A stretch of DNA of 64,000 nucleotides from Streptomyces aureoverticillatus (GCF_014649395.1 NZ_BMSY01000007.1:186001-250000), one strand, 5' to 3'; counted from the stretch's first letter, positions 1 through 9,015 are shown. The notes: generated by a model from the letters alone, not told the origin. Program-made: numbers and translations.

Positions 1-1
1 G

Positions 2-1081
2 CGCCAGATGGCCGCCGACTACCCGGTCATCCTCGGCGGCGCCGCCCTGACCCGGGCCTACGTCGAGCAGGACCTGCACGAGATCTACGAGGGCGAGGTC
101 CGCTACGCCCGCGACGCGTTCGAGGGCCTGCGCCTGATGGACGCCCTGATCGCGGTCAAGCGCGGCGTCCCCGGCGCCACCCTGCCCGAGCTCAAGCAGC
201 GCCGCGTGCCCAAGCGCGACACGCCCGCGGTGGCCGTCGACGAGCCCGAGGGCCCGGCCCGCTCCGACGTGTCCGTCGACAACCCCGTGCCCACGCCGCC
301 GTTCTGGGGCACCCGCGTCATCAAGGGCATCCAGCTCAAGGAGTACGCCTCCTGGCTGGACGAGGGCGCGCTCTTCAAGGGGCAGTGGGGCCTGAAGCAG
401 GCCCGCGCCGGCGACGGCCCGACGTACGAGGAACTGGTCGAGACCGAGGGCCGCCCGCGCCTGCGCGGCCTGCTCGACGAGCTCCAGACCAAGAACCTGC
501 TGGAGGCGGCCGTCGTCTACGGCTACTTCCCGTGCGTGTCCAAGGGCGACGACCTGATCATCCTGGATGAGCAGGGCAACGAGCGCACCCGCTTCTCCTT
601 CCCGCGCCAGCGCCGCGGCCGCCGGCTGTGCCTCGCGGACTTCTTCCGCCCGGAGGAGTCCGGCGAGACGGACGTCGTCGGCCTCCAGGTCGTCACCGTG
701 GGCTCGAAGATCGGCGAGGCCACGGCCGAGCTGTTCGCCGCCGACGCCTACCGCGACTACCTCGAACTGCACGGCCTGTCCGTGCAGTTGGCCGAGGCGC
801 TCGCCGAGTACTGGCACGCGCGCGTGCGCTCCGAACTCGGCTTCGGCGGCGAGGACCCGGCGGACGTCGAGGACATGTTCGCGCTCAAGTACCGCGGCGC
901 CCGCTTCTCCCTCGGCTACGGCGCCTGCCCCGACCTGGAGGACCGCGCCAAGATCGCCGAACTCCTGCGGCCGGAGCGGATCGGCGTCGAACTCTCGGAG
1001 GAGTTCCAGCTCCACCCCGAGCAGTCGACGGACGCGATCGTGATCCACCACCCCGAGGCCAAATACTTCAACGCGCGGTAG
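2..1081 (+). CDS. metH: Cobalamin-dependent methionine synthase, C-terminal part (5' truncated)
   Basis: Only the last ~359 codons are inside the window; the frame is open from base 2. MetH transfers a methyl group from methyltetrahydrofolate to homocysteine through cobalamin in the cytoplasm. The visible part starts in the end of the B12-binding region (YPVILGGAALTRAYVEQDL) and continues into the AdoMet-binding reactivation domain, recognised by PPFWGTR, LFKGQWG and the late YRGARFSLGYGACPDLEDR and HPEQSTDAIVIHHPEAKYF blocks typical of MetH C termini. The gene ends with TAG and is followed by a dispersed repeat and a hairpin, so it is probably the end of a transcript. The catalytic homocysteine and folate domains lie outside the window. 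Confidence 0.93.
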   Translation, partial: RQMAADYPVILGGAALTRAYVEQDLHEIYEGEVRYARDAFEGLRLMDALIAVKRGVPGATLPELKQRRVPKRDTPAVAVDEPEGPARSDVSVDNPVPTPPFWGTRVIKGIQLKEYASWLDEGALFKGQWGLKQARAGDGPTYEELVETEGRPRLRGLLDELQTKNLLEAAVVYGYFPCVSKGDDLIILDEQGNERTRFSFPRQRRGRRLCLADFFRPEESGETDVVGLQVVTVGSKIGEATAELFAADAYRDYLELHGLSVQLAEALAEYWHARVRSELGFGGEDPADVEDMFALKYRGARFSLGYGACPDLEDRAKIAELLRPERIGVELSEEFQLHPEQSTDAIVIHHPEAKYFNAR

Positions 1082-1090
1082 GTAGTCAGC

Positions 1091-1153
1091 CCGTCCGGCG
1101 TTTGAGGACGAGGCGCGGAGCGCCGATACGGGGGCCCGGGGGCGGAGCCCCCG
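1091..1153. repeat. Dispersed Streptomyces intergenic repeat
   Basis: The segment beginning GTCCGGCGTTTGAGGACGAG and ending in a CGGGGGC/GCCCCCG stem (arms 1129-1135 and 1147-1153) matches, from memory, a repeat scattered at gene ends in many Streptomyces genomes. It sits directly behind metH and may act as a weak terminator. Family identity is recalled, not searched. Confidence 0.55.
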
Positions 1154-1227
1154 CGACGGCGCCCCACGTCGAGGAATATCCCAGCGCGCGCCCCGCGAGG
1201 GCGACGTACACTGGACGGTCCAGCTCA

Positions 1228-1257
1228 GGCCGGTCCCCCGCGAGGGGGGCCGGCCTT
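1228..1257. terminator. GC-rich hairpin upstream of HAD gene
   Basis: A GGCCGGTCCCCC arm, a GCGA loop and a GGGGGGCCGGCC arm form a 12-bp stem with a single G-T pair. It lies about 25 bases before the next start codon, so it could end metH read-through or act as a leader structure of the HAD gene. Confidence 0.55.
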
Positions 1258-1283
1258 CTCGTCCCTTACGGAGGTGCGCCCGG

Positions 1284-1979
1284 ATGACCAGTACGGTCCC
1301 CACGCTCGGTACCCGAGCGGCCGAAGGCTCCGCCCTGCAGGCCGTTCTCCTCGACATGGACGGAACCCTCGTCGACACCGAGGGCTTCTGGTGGGACGCC
1401 GAGGTGGAGGTCTTCGCCGCGCTCGGGCACGCGCTCGACGAGTCCTGGCGGGACGTCGTGGTCGGCGGGCCCATGACCCGCAGCGCCGGCTTCCTCATCG
1501 AGGCCACCGGCGCCGACATCACGGTCCCCGAGCTGACCGTCCTGCTCAACGACGGCTTCGAGGACCGCATCAGCCGCGCCCTGCCGCTGATGCCCGGGGC
1601 CGCGAGACTCCTCACCGAACTCGCCGCCCACGAGGTGCCCACGGCGCTCGTCTCCGCCTCGCACCGGCGCATCATCGACCGGGTCCTGGACTCCATCGGC
1701 GCCCACCACTTCCGGCTGACCGTCGCCGGCGACGAGGTGGCCCGCACCAAGCCGCACCCCGACCCGTATCTGCTCGCCGCCTCGCGCCTGGGCGCCGACC
1801 CGGCCCGGTGCGCCGTCATCGAGGACACCGCGACGGGCGTGGCCGCCGCCGAGGCCGCGGGCTGCCGCGTGGTGGCCGTGCCGTCCGTCGCGCCCATCGC
1901 CCCGGCCGCGGGCCGGACCGTCGTACCCTCGCTCGAACACGTCGACCTGCCGTTCCTGCACGGCCTGATGGGCGCCTGA
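1284..1979 (+). CDS. HAD-superfamily hydrolase (beta-phosphoglucomutase-like subfamily)
   Basis: A 231-residue soluble HAD phosphohydrolase. Motif I is DMDGTLVD with the nucleophile D24 and acid/base D26. Motif II is the Ser in TALVSASH, the motif III Lys lies in RTKPHPDPYL, and motif IV is VIEDTATGVAAAEAAG. The cap is inserted after motif I, as in phosphoglycolate phosphatase and beta-phosphoglucomutase relatives. The ATG has a GGAGGTG Shine-Dalgarno 7-8 bases upstream. The substrate cannot be read from the sequence. It stands alone between metH and two lipoproteins. Confidence 0.88.
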   Translation: MTSTVPTLGTRAAEGSALQAVLLDMDGTLVDTEGFWWDAEVEVFAALGHALDESWRDVVVGGPMTRSAGFLIEATGADITVPELTVLLNDGFEDRISRALPLMPGAARLLTELAAHEVPTALVSASHRRIIDRVLDSIGAHHFRLTVAGDEVARTKPHPDPYLLAASRLGADPARCAVIEDTATGVAAAEAAGCRVVAVPSVAPIAPAAGRTVVPSLEHVDLPFLHGLMGA

Positions 1980-2341
1980 ACCGGCCGCCGATGGCCGAAA
2001 TCCCCTGGCTCCAAGGCCAGTTGAAAGTGTGACCTTTCCCACTTACGCGAGGGTCGACAAGGGGTCGATCCTGTGCAGGAGAGCCCTTACTCCCGTAGGG
2101 GGACATGACCTTGTGTCCCGATTGGCTCCTCCGTGCACGAAACCTTCCGGTGTCGGGTTATCGGTGTGTCCACGCCCCGTATCACTGCGTGATGGAACCC
2201 CGACTCCGGTCTCCTCCAGCGCCTGAGGTGGTGCGGACTAATCTCGTCGCGAGAACATCGCGCCACCCCCCCGTGCCCCATCAACCCCACCCCGCCGTTG
2301 CCGGAAAACACGGGACCAAGAGCCTCTGGAGAACGTCCAGC
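1980..2341. other. Intergenic leader upstream of the first binding-protein gene
   Basis: This 362-base stretch shows no coding signature. It has a small perfect dyad ATCAC-TGC-GTGAT at 2181-2193 and a short CCCT/AGGG dyad near 2085-2100. It is less GC-rich than its surroundings and probably holds the promoter of the binding-protein gene, but I cannot assign a clear -35/-10 pair. Confidence 0.4.
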
Positions 2342-3949
2342 ATGAACCGCAAGACTTTGGTGCTGCCGGCCCTCATAGGTCTGCTCGCCCCCACGCTCGC
2401 CGCGTGTGGTGGTTCGGGCAGCGGGGACGGCGACGGCCCCATCGCGGTGGGCACCACGGACCGGTTCGCCGTATCGAAGGAGGTCCCGGCTCCCTTCGAC
2501 CCGGCGTACTCCTACGACGCCGGAACCTGGAACGTGCTGCGGCAGACCCTGCAGACGCTCATGGCCCTGCCGCGCGGGGGCGGCGAGCCGGAGCCCGAGG
2601 CCGCGCAGAAGTGCGGATTCACCGACACGGGCAACGAGCGGTACGCCTGCACCCTGCGCAAGGACCTGAAGTTCGCCGACGGCAAGGCGCTGACCGCCGC
2701 CGACGTGAAGTTCTCCATCGAGCGCGTCCGCGACATGAAGATGGCCAACCCCAGCGGTTCCAACGGCCTGGTGGCGAACGTGGAGACCATCGAGGTCCAG
2801 GGCGACCGGGGCATCGTCTTCCACCTCAAGAGCCCGGACGCGACGTTCCCGTACAAGCTCGCCACGCCGACCGCGGGCATCGTCAGCCCCGATCACTACA
2901 GCAAGAAGAAGCTGCGCGACGGCTTCGAGGTGGACGGCTCCGGCCCCTACACCGTCAAGACGGAAGTGAAGAACGACCAGGTCGTCAAGGCGGTCTTCTC
3001 CAAGAACCCGAACTACAAGGGTTCGTTCACGCCGGAGAACGACAAGGTCGAGCTGCGCACCTTCGTGAACGCCGCCGGCATGGGCAAGGCGCTCGACAGC
3101 GGCGACATCGACCTGATGACCCGCACCATGTCGCCGCAGCAGATCAAGAAGCTCGACGAGAGCCCCGGCAAGGACATCGACCTCGTCGAGATGCCCGGCC
3201 TGGAGATCCGCTACCTCGCCTTCAACACGAACGCGCCGACCGTCAAGGACAAGGCCGTCCGGCAGGCGATGGCGCAGCTCGTCGACCGCGGCGCGCTCGC
3301 GAGCAACGTGTACGGCAAGACGGCCGACCCGCTGTACTCGCTGGTGCCGACCACCATCACGGGCCACTCCAACTCGTTCTTCAACAAGTACGAGCAGCCG
3401 GACCCGAAGAAGGCCAAGTCGCTGCTCAACGCGGCCGGTATCGACACGCCGGTCAAGCTGACCATGCACTACACCACCGACCACTACGGCCCGGCCACGA
3501 AGAAGGAGTTCGAGACGCTGCAGCAGCAGCTGAACGACAGCGGCCTCTTCGACGTGCAGATCAAGGGCGAGATCTGGAACACCTTCCGCCCGGCGGAGCG
3601 CGAGGGCAAGTACGACGTCTACGGCATGGGCTGGTTCCCGGACTTCCCGGACGCCGACAACTTCCTCGCGCCGTTCCTCGACGAGGACAACTTCCTCGGC
3701 TCGCCCTACCGCAACAAGACCATCAACAACGAACTGATCCCCACTTCCCGCCGCGAGGCCGACCGCCTCAGTGCCATCAAGAGCATCGAGAAGATCCAGG
3801 ACATCGTCGCCGAGGACGTTCCGGTGCTCCCGCTGTGGCAGGGCAAGCAGTACATCGCCGCACGTGACGACATCACGGGTGTCGAGTGGGCTCTCAACTC
3901 CGCTTCGAATCTGCAGCTGTGGGAGCTCGCCCGCGGTGTGAGCGACTGA
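2342..3949 (+). CDS. Dipeptide/oligopeptide-type ABC transporter substrate-binding lipoprotein
   Basis: A family 5 (DppA/OppA-like) solute-binding protein of 535 residues. The ATG at 2342 gives an ideal lipoprotein signal: a basic start (MNRK), a hydrophobic core and lipobox LAAC at residues 18-21, followed by a Gly/Ser/Asp linker. Family features include the pattern around TLRKDLKFADG, the FSIERVRDM segment and YAMGWFPDFPDADNFLAPF-like late motif. A Cys pair near CGFT and CTLR may form a disulfide. The next gene is a clear paralogue 42 bases downstream. No permease or ATPase gene is adjacent, so this protein must serve a transporter encoded elsewhere or have another role. An in-frame extension upstream lacks a signal peptide and was not used. 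Confidence 0.9.
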   Translation: MNRKTLVLPALIGLLAPTLAACGGSGSGDGDGPIAVGTTDRFAVSKEVPAPFDPAYSYDAGTWNVLRQTLQTLMALPRGGGEPEPEAAQKCGFTDTGNERYACTLRKDLKFADGKALTAADVKFSIERVRDMKMANPSGSNGLVANVETIEVQGDRGIVFHLKSPDATFPYKLATPTAGIVSPDHYSKKKLRDGFEVDGSGPYTVKTEVKNDQVVKAVFSKNPNYKGSFTPENDKVELRTFVNAAGMGKALDSGDIDLMTRTMSPQQIKKLDESPGKDIDLVEMPGLEIRYLAFNTNAPTVKDKAVRQAMAQLVDRGALASNVYGKTADPLYSLVPTTITGHSNSFFNKYEQPDPKKAKSLLNAAGIDTPVKLTMHYTTDHYGPATKKEFETLQQQLNDSGLFDVQIKGEIWNTFRPAEREGKYDVYGMGWFPDFPDADNFLAPFLDEDNFLGSPYRNKTINNELIPTSRREADRLSAIKSIEKIQDIVAEDVPVLPLWQGKQYIAARDDITGVEWALNSASNLQLWELARGVSD

Positions 3950-3991
3950 CCGGCGCCGCACCCGAGTACGGAACAACGACAAGGCACGCAA

Positions 3992-5572
3992 GTGAAAATG
4001 CGCAACCAGTGGCTGGCCCTTCCCCTCACCTCGGGCCTGGCCGCGACCCTGCTGACCGGCTGCGGATCGGAGTCCGGCGGCTCCGCCAAGGACAGCGACT
4101 CCGTGGTGGTGGGGATGTCCGACGACGTCCTCGCCACCGACCCGGCGTCCGGTTACGACCCGGGCTCGTGGCTGCTGTTCAACAACGTCTTCCAATCGCT
4201 CCTGAGCTTCCCCAAGGGCGCCACGGAGCCGGAGCCCGAGGCCGCGCGCAAGTGCGGTTTCACCGATCAGCAGACCAAGGTCTTCACCTGCACGCTGCGT
4301 GACGGCCTGAAGTTCAGCAACGGCAACGACCTCACCTCGAAGGACGTCAAGTACTCCTTCGACCGCGTGCTGAAGATCAACGACGACGCGGGCCCTGCGC
4401 CCATGTTCCCGATGCTCGACAGGGTCGAGACCCCGGACGCCAAGACGGTCGTCTTCAAGCTGAAGTTCCCCGACGCGACCTTCCCCAGCAAGATCGCCTC
4501 CGGTGCCGGCTCCATCGTCGACCACCGCGAGTACCCCATGGACAAGCTCCGTGCGGACGGCGAGGCCGTGGGCTCCGGTCCGTACAAGCTCGACTCGTTC
4601 GACAAGGACGAGGCGGAGTTCTCCGTCAACTCCGGCTACAAGGGCACCGCCAAGACCCGCAACGACGGCGTGACCCTGCGCTTCTTCCACGGCGACCGCA
4701 AGGGCCTGAAGCAGGCGATCACCGACCACGAGGTCGACGTCGCCTACCGAGGCCTGGCCGCCGCGGACATCGACGACATCGAGAAGAACACCTCCGACAA
4801 CAAGATGGAGGTCGTCGAGGGCACCAGCGCCGAGGTGCAGCACCTGGTCTTCAACATGAAGGACCCGATGGCCGGCAAGCCCGGCGTGCGCAAGGCCATC
4901 GCCTACCTCCTCGACCGCGAGGCGCTCGTCGACCAGGTGTACCGGGGCACGGCGACGCCGCTGTACTCGATCGTCCCGGCCGGCATCGGCGGCCACAACA
5001 CCGCCTTCTTCGACACCTACGGCGCCCGCCCGCAGCGCGACAAGGCCGCCGCCGCCCTGCGCGGCGCCGGCATCGACGGCAAGGCCAAGCTGACGCTGTG
5101 GTCCACGCCGTCCCGCTACGGCCCGTCCACCGACCAGGAGCTGCGCGCGATAGCCAAGCAGCTCAACGCGAGCGGTCTGTTCGAGGCGGACGTGAAGTCC
5201 GTGGAGTTCGAGCAGTACGAGAAGGACATCAAGGCCGGGAAGTACGGCGTCTACGTCAAGGGCTGGGTGCCCGACTATCCGGACCCGGACAACTTCACGC
5301 AGCCGTTCTTCGGCAAGGACAACGTCCTGCTGAACCGCTACGAGAACAACACCATCACCGGGAAGATCATCCCGGACACGGCCGCGCAGAGCGACCGCAC
5401 CACGACCGACACGGACTACGGCAAGCTCCAGGACATCGTCGCCGACGAGCTGCCCATCCTCCCGGTCTGGCAGGCCAAGCAGTACGCGGTCGCCCGCGAG
5501 AACGTCTACGGCCTGGAGAACTGCCTGGACGCGTCGACGGTGTTCCGCTTCTGGGAGATCAGCAAGGACTAG
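3992..5572 (+). CDS. Second dipeptide/oligopeptide-type substrate-binding lipoprotein (paralogue)
   Basis: A 526-residue extracytoplasmic solute-binding lipoprotein. Start is GTG at 3992 (ATG at 3998 is an alternative) and the signal ends in lipobox LTGC. It aligns with the preceding gene along its whole length: both have EPEPEAA-KCGF, CTLR, GLKFS/DLKFA, a DLTS/ALTA-DVK box, PLYSIVP/PLYSLVP and the PDYPDPDNF/PDFPDADNF block. Substrate is probably a peptide or similar. A strong bidirectional terminator follows. As with its neighbour, membrane components are missing nearby. Confidence 0.9.
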   Translation: MKMRNQWLALPLTSGLAATLLTGCGSESGGSAKDSDSVVVGMSDDVLATDPASGYDPGSWLLFNNVFQSLLSFPKGATEPEPEAARKCGFTDQQTKVFTCTLRDGLKFSNGNDLTSKDVKYSFDRVLKINDDAGPAPMFPMLDRVETPDAKTVVFKLKFPDATFPSKIASGAGSIVDHREYPMDKLRADGEAVGSGPYKLDSFDKDEAEFSVNSGYKGTAKTRNDGVTLRFFHGDRKGLKQAITDHEVDVAYRGLAAADIDDIEKNTSDNKMEVVEGTSAEVQHLVFNMKDPMAGKPGVRKAIAYLLDREALVDQVYRGTATPLYSIVPAGIGGHNTAFFDTYGARPQRDKAAAALRGAGIDGKAKLTLWSTPSRYGPSTDQELRAIAKQLNASGLFEADVKSVEFEQYEKDIKAGKYGVYVKGWVPDYPDPDNFTQPFFGKDNVLLNRYENNTITGKIIPDTAAQSDRTTTDTDYGKLQDIVADELPILPVWQAKQYAVARENVYGLENCLDASTVFRFWEISKD

Positions 5573-5597
5573 CCGTCCGCGCTGAGCCGAGCATGAC

Positions 5598-5634
5598 GGA
5601 GGGGGCGGTATCCCGTGCGGGATACCGCCCCTCC
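5598..5634. terminator. Bidirectional terminator between convergent genes
   Basis: A long inverted repeat with arms GGAGGGGGCGGTATCCCG and CGGGATACCGCCCCTCC and a loop of about 3 bases separates the second lipoprotein gene from the convergent response-regulator gene. Confidence 0.85.
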
Positions 5635-5664
5635 TTGCGTCTGGTCGCCGCTCCCTGCTGCGGG

Positions 5665-6336
5665 CTACTGCGCCCCCGGCCGGACCAGGCCGCTCTCGTA
5701 CGCGTACACCGCCGCCTGCACCCGGTCACGGAGCCCCAGCTTCGTGAGGACGTGCCCCACGTGCGTCTTCACCGTGGTCTCGCTGACGAACAGATCCGCG
5801 GCGATCTCCGCGTTGGACAGACCGCGGGCGACGAGCTTGAGGACTTCCACCTCACGCTCGGTCAGCGTGTGCAACGTGTCGGGCACCGGCTCGTCCCCGG
5901 ACGGCAGATGCCCCGCGTACTTGTCGAGCAGCCGCCGCGTGATGCTCGGCGCGAGCATCGCCTCGCCCGCGGCGACCACGCGGATGGCCTGCACCAGTTC
6001 GTTCGCCGGCGCGTCCTTCAGCAGGAACCCGCTGGCTCCCGCGCGCAGCGCCTCCACCACGTACTCGTCGAGGTCGAAGGTGGTCAGGACGAGGACCTTC
6101 GCCGGGCCGTCCCGGCCGGGGCCGGTGATCTGCCGGGTGGCCTCGACGCCGTCCATCCGCGGCATGCGGATGTCCATGAGGACCACATCGGGCTGCAGCG
6201 CCCGCACCTGGTCCAGAGCCTGCAGGCCGTCTCCGGCCTCGCCGACGACCGCGATGTCCTGCTCGGCCTCCAGGATCATCCGGAAACCGGTGCGCAACAG
6301 CGGCTGGTCATCGACCAGTAGGACGCGGATGGCCAC
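5665..6336 (-). CDS. NarL/LuxR-family response regulator (orphan)
   Basis: A 223-residue two-domain response regulator. The receiver domain has the acidic pair D9/D10, phosphoacceptor D55 in VLMDIRMP and the conserved Lys in FLLKDAP. The C-terminal HTH is of LuxR type (LTEREVEVLKLVARGLSNAEIAADL, SETTVKTHVGHVLTKLGLRDRVQAAV). These proteins bind DNA as dimers after phosphorylation. No histidine kinase gene lies next to it: the upstream gene is a RecB-like nuclease and the downstream neighbour converges across a terminator. The cognate kinase must be elsewhere, or the regulator works without one. Confidence 0.92.
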   Translation of the reverse strand: MAIRVLLVDDQPLLRTGFRMILEAEQDIAVVGEAGDGLQALDQVRALQPDVVLMDIRMPRMDGVEATRQITGPGRDGPAKVLVLTTFDLDEYVVEALRAGASGFLLKDAPANELVQAIRVVAAGEAMLAPSITRRLLDKYAGHLPSGDEPVPDTLHTLTEREVEVLKLVARGLSNAEIAADLFVSETTVKTHVGHVLTKLGLRDRVQAAVYAYESGLVRPGAQ

Positions 6337-6351
6337 GTAACTCTCCTTCGC

Positions 6352-7233
6352 CTAGCCCGGGCCCATTCTGCCCTGCTCCTCGGCACGCGACTCCGGCGCC
6401 CTCACCGGAAGCGGATACGGCGGGGGAGTGCCGCCGAATTCCGGACAGACCGCCTGGTGGTCGCACCAGCCGCACAGCTTCGTCGGGCGCGGCCGCCACT
6501 CGCCCGTCTCCGTGGCGAGCACGATCGCGTCCCACAGCGCGAGCAGCTTGCGCTCGACCCGCTCCAGATCGGCCTCCACCGGGTCGTACGTGATGACGTC
6601 GCCGCTGCCGAGATAGACGAGCTGCAGACGGCGCGGGATCAGGCCCTTCAGGCGCCAGACCACGAGGGCGTAGAACTTCATCTGGAACAGCGCGCCCTCC
6701 GCGTACTCGGGGCGGGGGGCCTTGCCGGTCTTGTAGTCGACGATGCGGACCTCGCCGGTGGGGGCGACGTCGACCCGGTCGATGATGCCGCGCAGCTTCA
6801 GGCCCGAGGCCAGCTCGGCCTCCACGAACAGCTCCCGCTCCGCGGGCTCCAGGCGCGTGGGGTCCTCCAGCGTGAACCACCGCTCGACCAGCTTCTCCGC
6901 GTCGGCCAGCCACTGGGCCACGCGCTCGCCCGCGCCGTCGTCGGCGAACAGCTCGGCCAGCTCCGGCTTGGCCTCGCGCAGGCGGTCCCACTGGCCCGGG
7001 ACGAGCGCCTTGGCCCGCGGCGCGGTGCGCTCCGTCGCGGGCGCGTCGAAGAGTCTCTCCAGGACCGCGTGGACCAGAGTGCCGCGCGTCGCGGCCTCGC
7101 TCGGCTTCTCCGGCAGCTTGTCGATCACCCGGAAGCGATACAGCAGCGGGCACTGCATGAAGTCGCTCGCGCGCGAGGGCGACAGGGACGCCGGGCGCGC
7201 GGCCACCCCGACGACGTCGGTCCTGGTTTCCAT
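6352..7233 (-). CDS. RecB-like PD-(D/E)XK nuclease with predicted Fe-S cluster
   Basis: A 293-residue stand-alone nuclease of the RecB/Cas4-AddB type. It has the SPSRASDFMQCPLLYRF entry motif, GTLVHAVLERLF, and the catalytic core GIIDRVDV...EVRIVDYKTGKAP with the Asp and YK of the motif. C28 in the entry motif plus CGWCDHQAVC near the C terminus supply four Cys in the spacing of the AddB/Cas4 [4Fe-4S] staple. The ATG at 7233 begins METRTDV; the open frame continues upstream but that part is unlike the family. It is codirectional with the response regulator, 15 bases away, and may be cotranscribed. Role is probably DNA repair; the substrate is inferred. Confidence 0.85.
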   Translation of the reverse strand: METRTDVVGVAARPASLSPSRASDFMQCPLLYRFRVIDKLPEKPSEAATRGTLVHAVLERLFDAPATERTAPRAKALVPGQWDRLREAKPELAELFADDGAGERVAQWLADAEKLVERWFTLEDPTRLEPAERELFVEAELASGLKLRGIIDRVDVAPTGEVRIVDYKTGKAPRPEYAEGALFQMKFYALVVWRLKGLIPRRLQLVYLGSGDVITYDPVEADLERVERKLLALWDAIVLATETGEWRPRPTKLCGWCDHQAVCPEFGGTPPPYPLPVRAPESRAEEQGRMGPG

Positions 7234-7362
7234 GACGTCAGACCCTACGACCCGCCACTGACAACGGCCGCATACCATCGACGACAGACCCTCTCGCCCT
7301 GCATGATCGTGCCTGTACCGCGCGACAGCAGGAGCGGGGGACGCTTCGAACGAGGGGACATC

Positions 7363-9015
7363 GTGGACGAAAGCGGCGGCAGCGGCAGGCCGCAGTCCGA
7401 GCACGCGCCCGCCCAGGCGGAGGACGCGCCCGCCGAGACGGAGGACGCGCCGCCCAGCACGTCCCGGTCCAGCACGTCCCGGTCCGCGCCCGACGACCAC
7501 CGCGGCGGCGACGACCCCCACCCGGCGCAGAGCCCCACAGATCCCGAGGCCGCCCGCGGCGCCGGTGCGGAGCCCGGCGCGACGGCAAGTACGCCCCGGC
7601 CCGGGGCCGACGACCGTCGCACCGACGACAGCGCCGCCTCGTCGGCGCCTGCGACGGCCGATCACGCCGACCCGGCAGCGCCCTCGGCGCCCGATCACAG
7701 CGCCCCCGCGGGCCCCGCCACCCCCGCACGCCCGAGCACCCCCGTCTCCGTACGCAAAGAGCCCCCCACCGACGGAAGCGGCGGCGCGGACCGGCGCGAC
7801 GACGCCCCGCCCGCGCGGGCGCACGCGCACCACTCCGGGGAGCCGCCCAAGGAAGCGCCGAAGAACCCCGGCGGCGGGCTGCTCATGGGGCGGCCCTTCG
7901 GGGTGCCCGTGTACGTGGCGCCGAGCTGGTTCCTGGTCGCCGCGCTGATCACCTGGGTGTTCGGCGGGCAGCTCGACCGCGTGCTGCCCGAGCTCGGCAG
8001 TGTCCGCTATCTCGTGTCACTGTTCTTCGCGGTCGCCTTCTACGCCTCCGTGCTCGTGCACGAGCTGGCCCACACCGTCGCGGCCCTCCGCTTCAAGCTG
8101 CCGGTGCGCCGCATCCAGCTCCAGTTCTTCGGCGGCGTCAGCGAGATCGAGAAGGAGAGCGAGACCCCGGGACGCGAGTTCGTGCTCGCGTTCGTCGGCC
8201 CGCTGCTGTCCCTCGTCCTCGCCGGCGTCTTCTACGCGGGCATGCGCGCCGTGGAACCCGGCACCGTACCCGGCGTACTGCTCGCCGGCCTGATGATCTC
8301 CAACCTCATCGTCGCCGTCTTCAATCTGCTGCCCGGCCTCCCGCTCGACGGCGGCCGCATGCTCCGCGCCGTCGTCTGGAAGATCACCGGCAAGCCCATG
8401 AGCGGCACCATCGCCGCCGCCTGGGTCGGCCGCGCGCTCGCCATCTCCGTGCTCATCGGCCTGCCGATCCTCAACCACTCCGGCGCCCTCGGCGGCGACA
8501 CCCAGGACATCGGCGGCATGAACACCGTCACCGACGCCCTGCTCGCCGCGATCCTGGCCGCCATCATCTGGACCGGCGCCGGCAACAGCCTGCGCATGGC
8601 CCGCCTGCGAGAGCACCTGCCCGAGCTGCGCGCCCGCGCGCTGACCCGGCGCGCCGTCCCCGTGGAGACCGACACCCCGCTCTCCGAGGCCCTGCGCCGC
8701 GCCAACGCCGCGGGCGCCCGCGCCCTGGTCGTCGTCGACTCCGACGGCGACCCGCTGTCCGTGGTCCGCGAGGCGGCGATCGTCGGCGTCCCCGAGCACC
8801 GCCGCCCCTGGGTCGCCGTCAGCGGCCTCGCCCAGGACATCACCGAAGGCATGCGCATCCCGGCGGAGCTGGCCGGCGAGGAGCTCCTCGACCGGCTGCG
8901 CTCGACCCCGGCCTCCGAATACCTCGTCGTCGAGACCTCCGGGGAGATCTACGGCGTCCTGTCCGCGGCGGACGTCGAGCGCGCCTTCGTCAAGGCCATG
9001 GCCAGGCCGAGCTGA
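7363..9015 (+). CDS. M50 site-2-type membrane metalloprotease with CBS domain
   Basis: A 550-residue protein. The first ~175 residues are a Pro/Ala/Asp/Ser-rich, apparently disordered cytoplasmic region. The membrane core begins with MGRPFGVPVYVAPSWF and holds the zinc motif HELAH (H233, E234, H237) in a transmembrane helix and the distal NLLPGLPLDGGRML motif that supplies the Asp ligand. About six hydrophobic segments are visible. A CBS-type regulatory domain fills the C terminus (PLSEALRRANAAGARALVVVD... through EIYGVLSAADVERAF). This architecture is that of S2P/Rip3-like intramembrane proteases. GTG at 7363 has a GAGGGG Shine-Dalgarno at 7352-7357; a start at 7303 without one is possible. 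Substrate is unknown. Confidence 0.88.
   Translation: MDESGGSGRPQSEHAPAQAEDAPAETEDAPPSTSRSSTSRSAPDDHRGGDDPHPAQSPTDPEAARGAGAEPGATASTPRPGADDRRTDDSAASSAPATADHADPAAPSAPDHSAPAGPATPARPSTPVSVRKEPPTDGSGGADRRDDAPPARAHAHHSGEPPKEAPKNPGGGLLMGRPFGVPVYVAPSWFLVAALITWVFGGQLDRVLPELGSVRYLVSLFFAVAFYASVLVHELAHTVAALRFKLPVRRIQLQFFGGVSEIEKESETPGREFVLAFVGPLLSLVLAGVFYAGMRAVEPGTVPGVLLAGLMISNLIVAVFNLLPGLPLDGGRMLRAVVWKITGKPMSGTIAAAWVGRALAISVLIGLPILNHSGALGGDTQDIGGMNTVTDALLAAILAAIIWTGAGNSLRMARLREHLPELRARALTRRAVPVETDTPLSEALRRANAAGARALVVVDSDGDPLSVVREAAIVGVPEHRRPWVAVSGLAQDITEGMRIPAELAGEELLDRLRSTPASEYLVVETSGEIYGVLSAADVERAFVKAMARPS

Noticed and set aside
2087..4996. A 969-codon open frame on the minus strand opposite the two lipoprotein genes
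   Set aside because: It mirrors two well-defined lipoprotein genes; its protein is Val/Gly/Arg/Leu/Asp-rich without domains, as expected for the antisense frame of high-GC codons.
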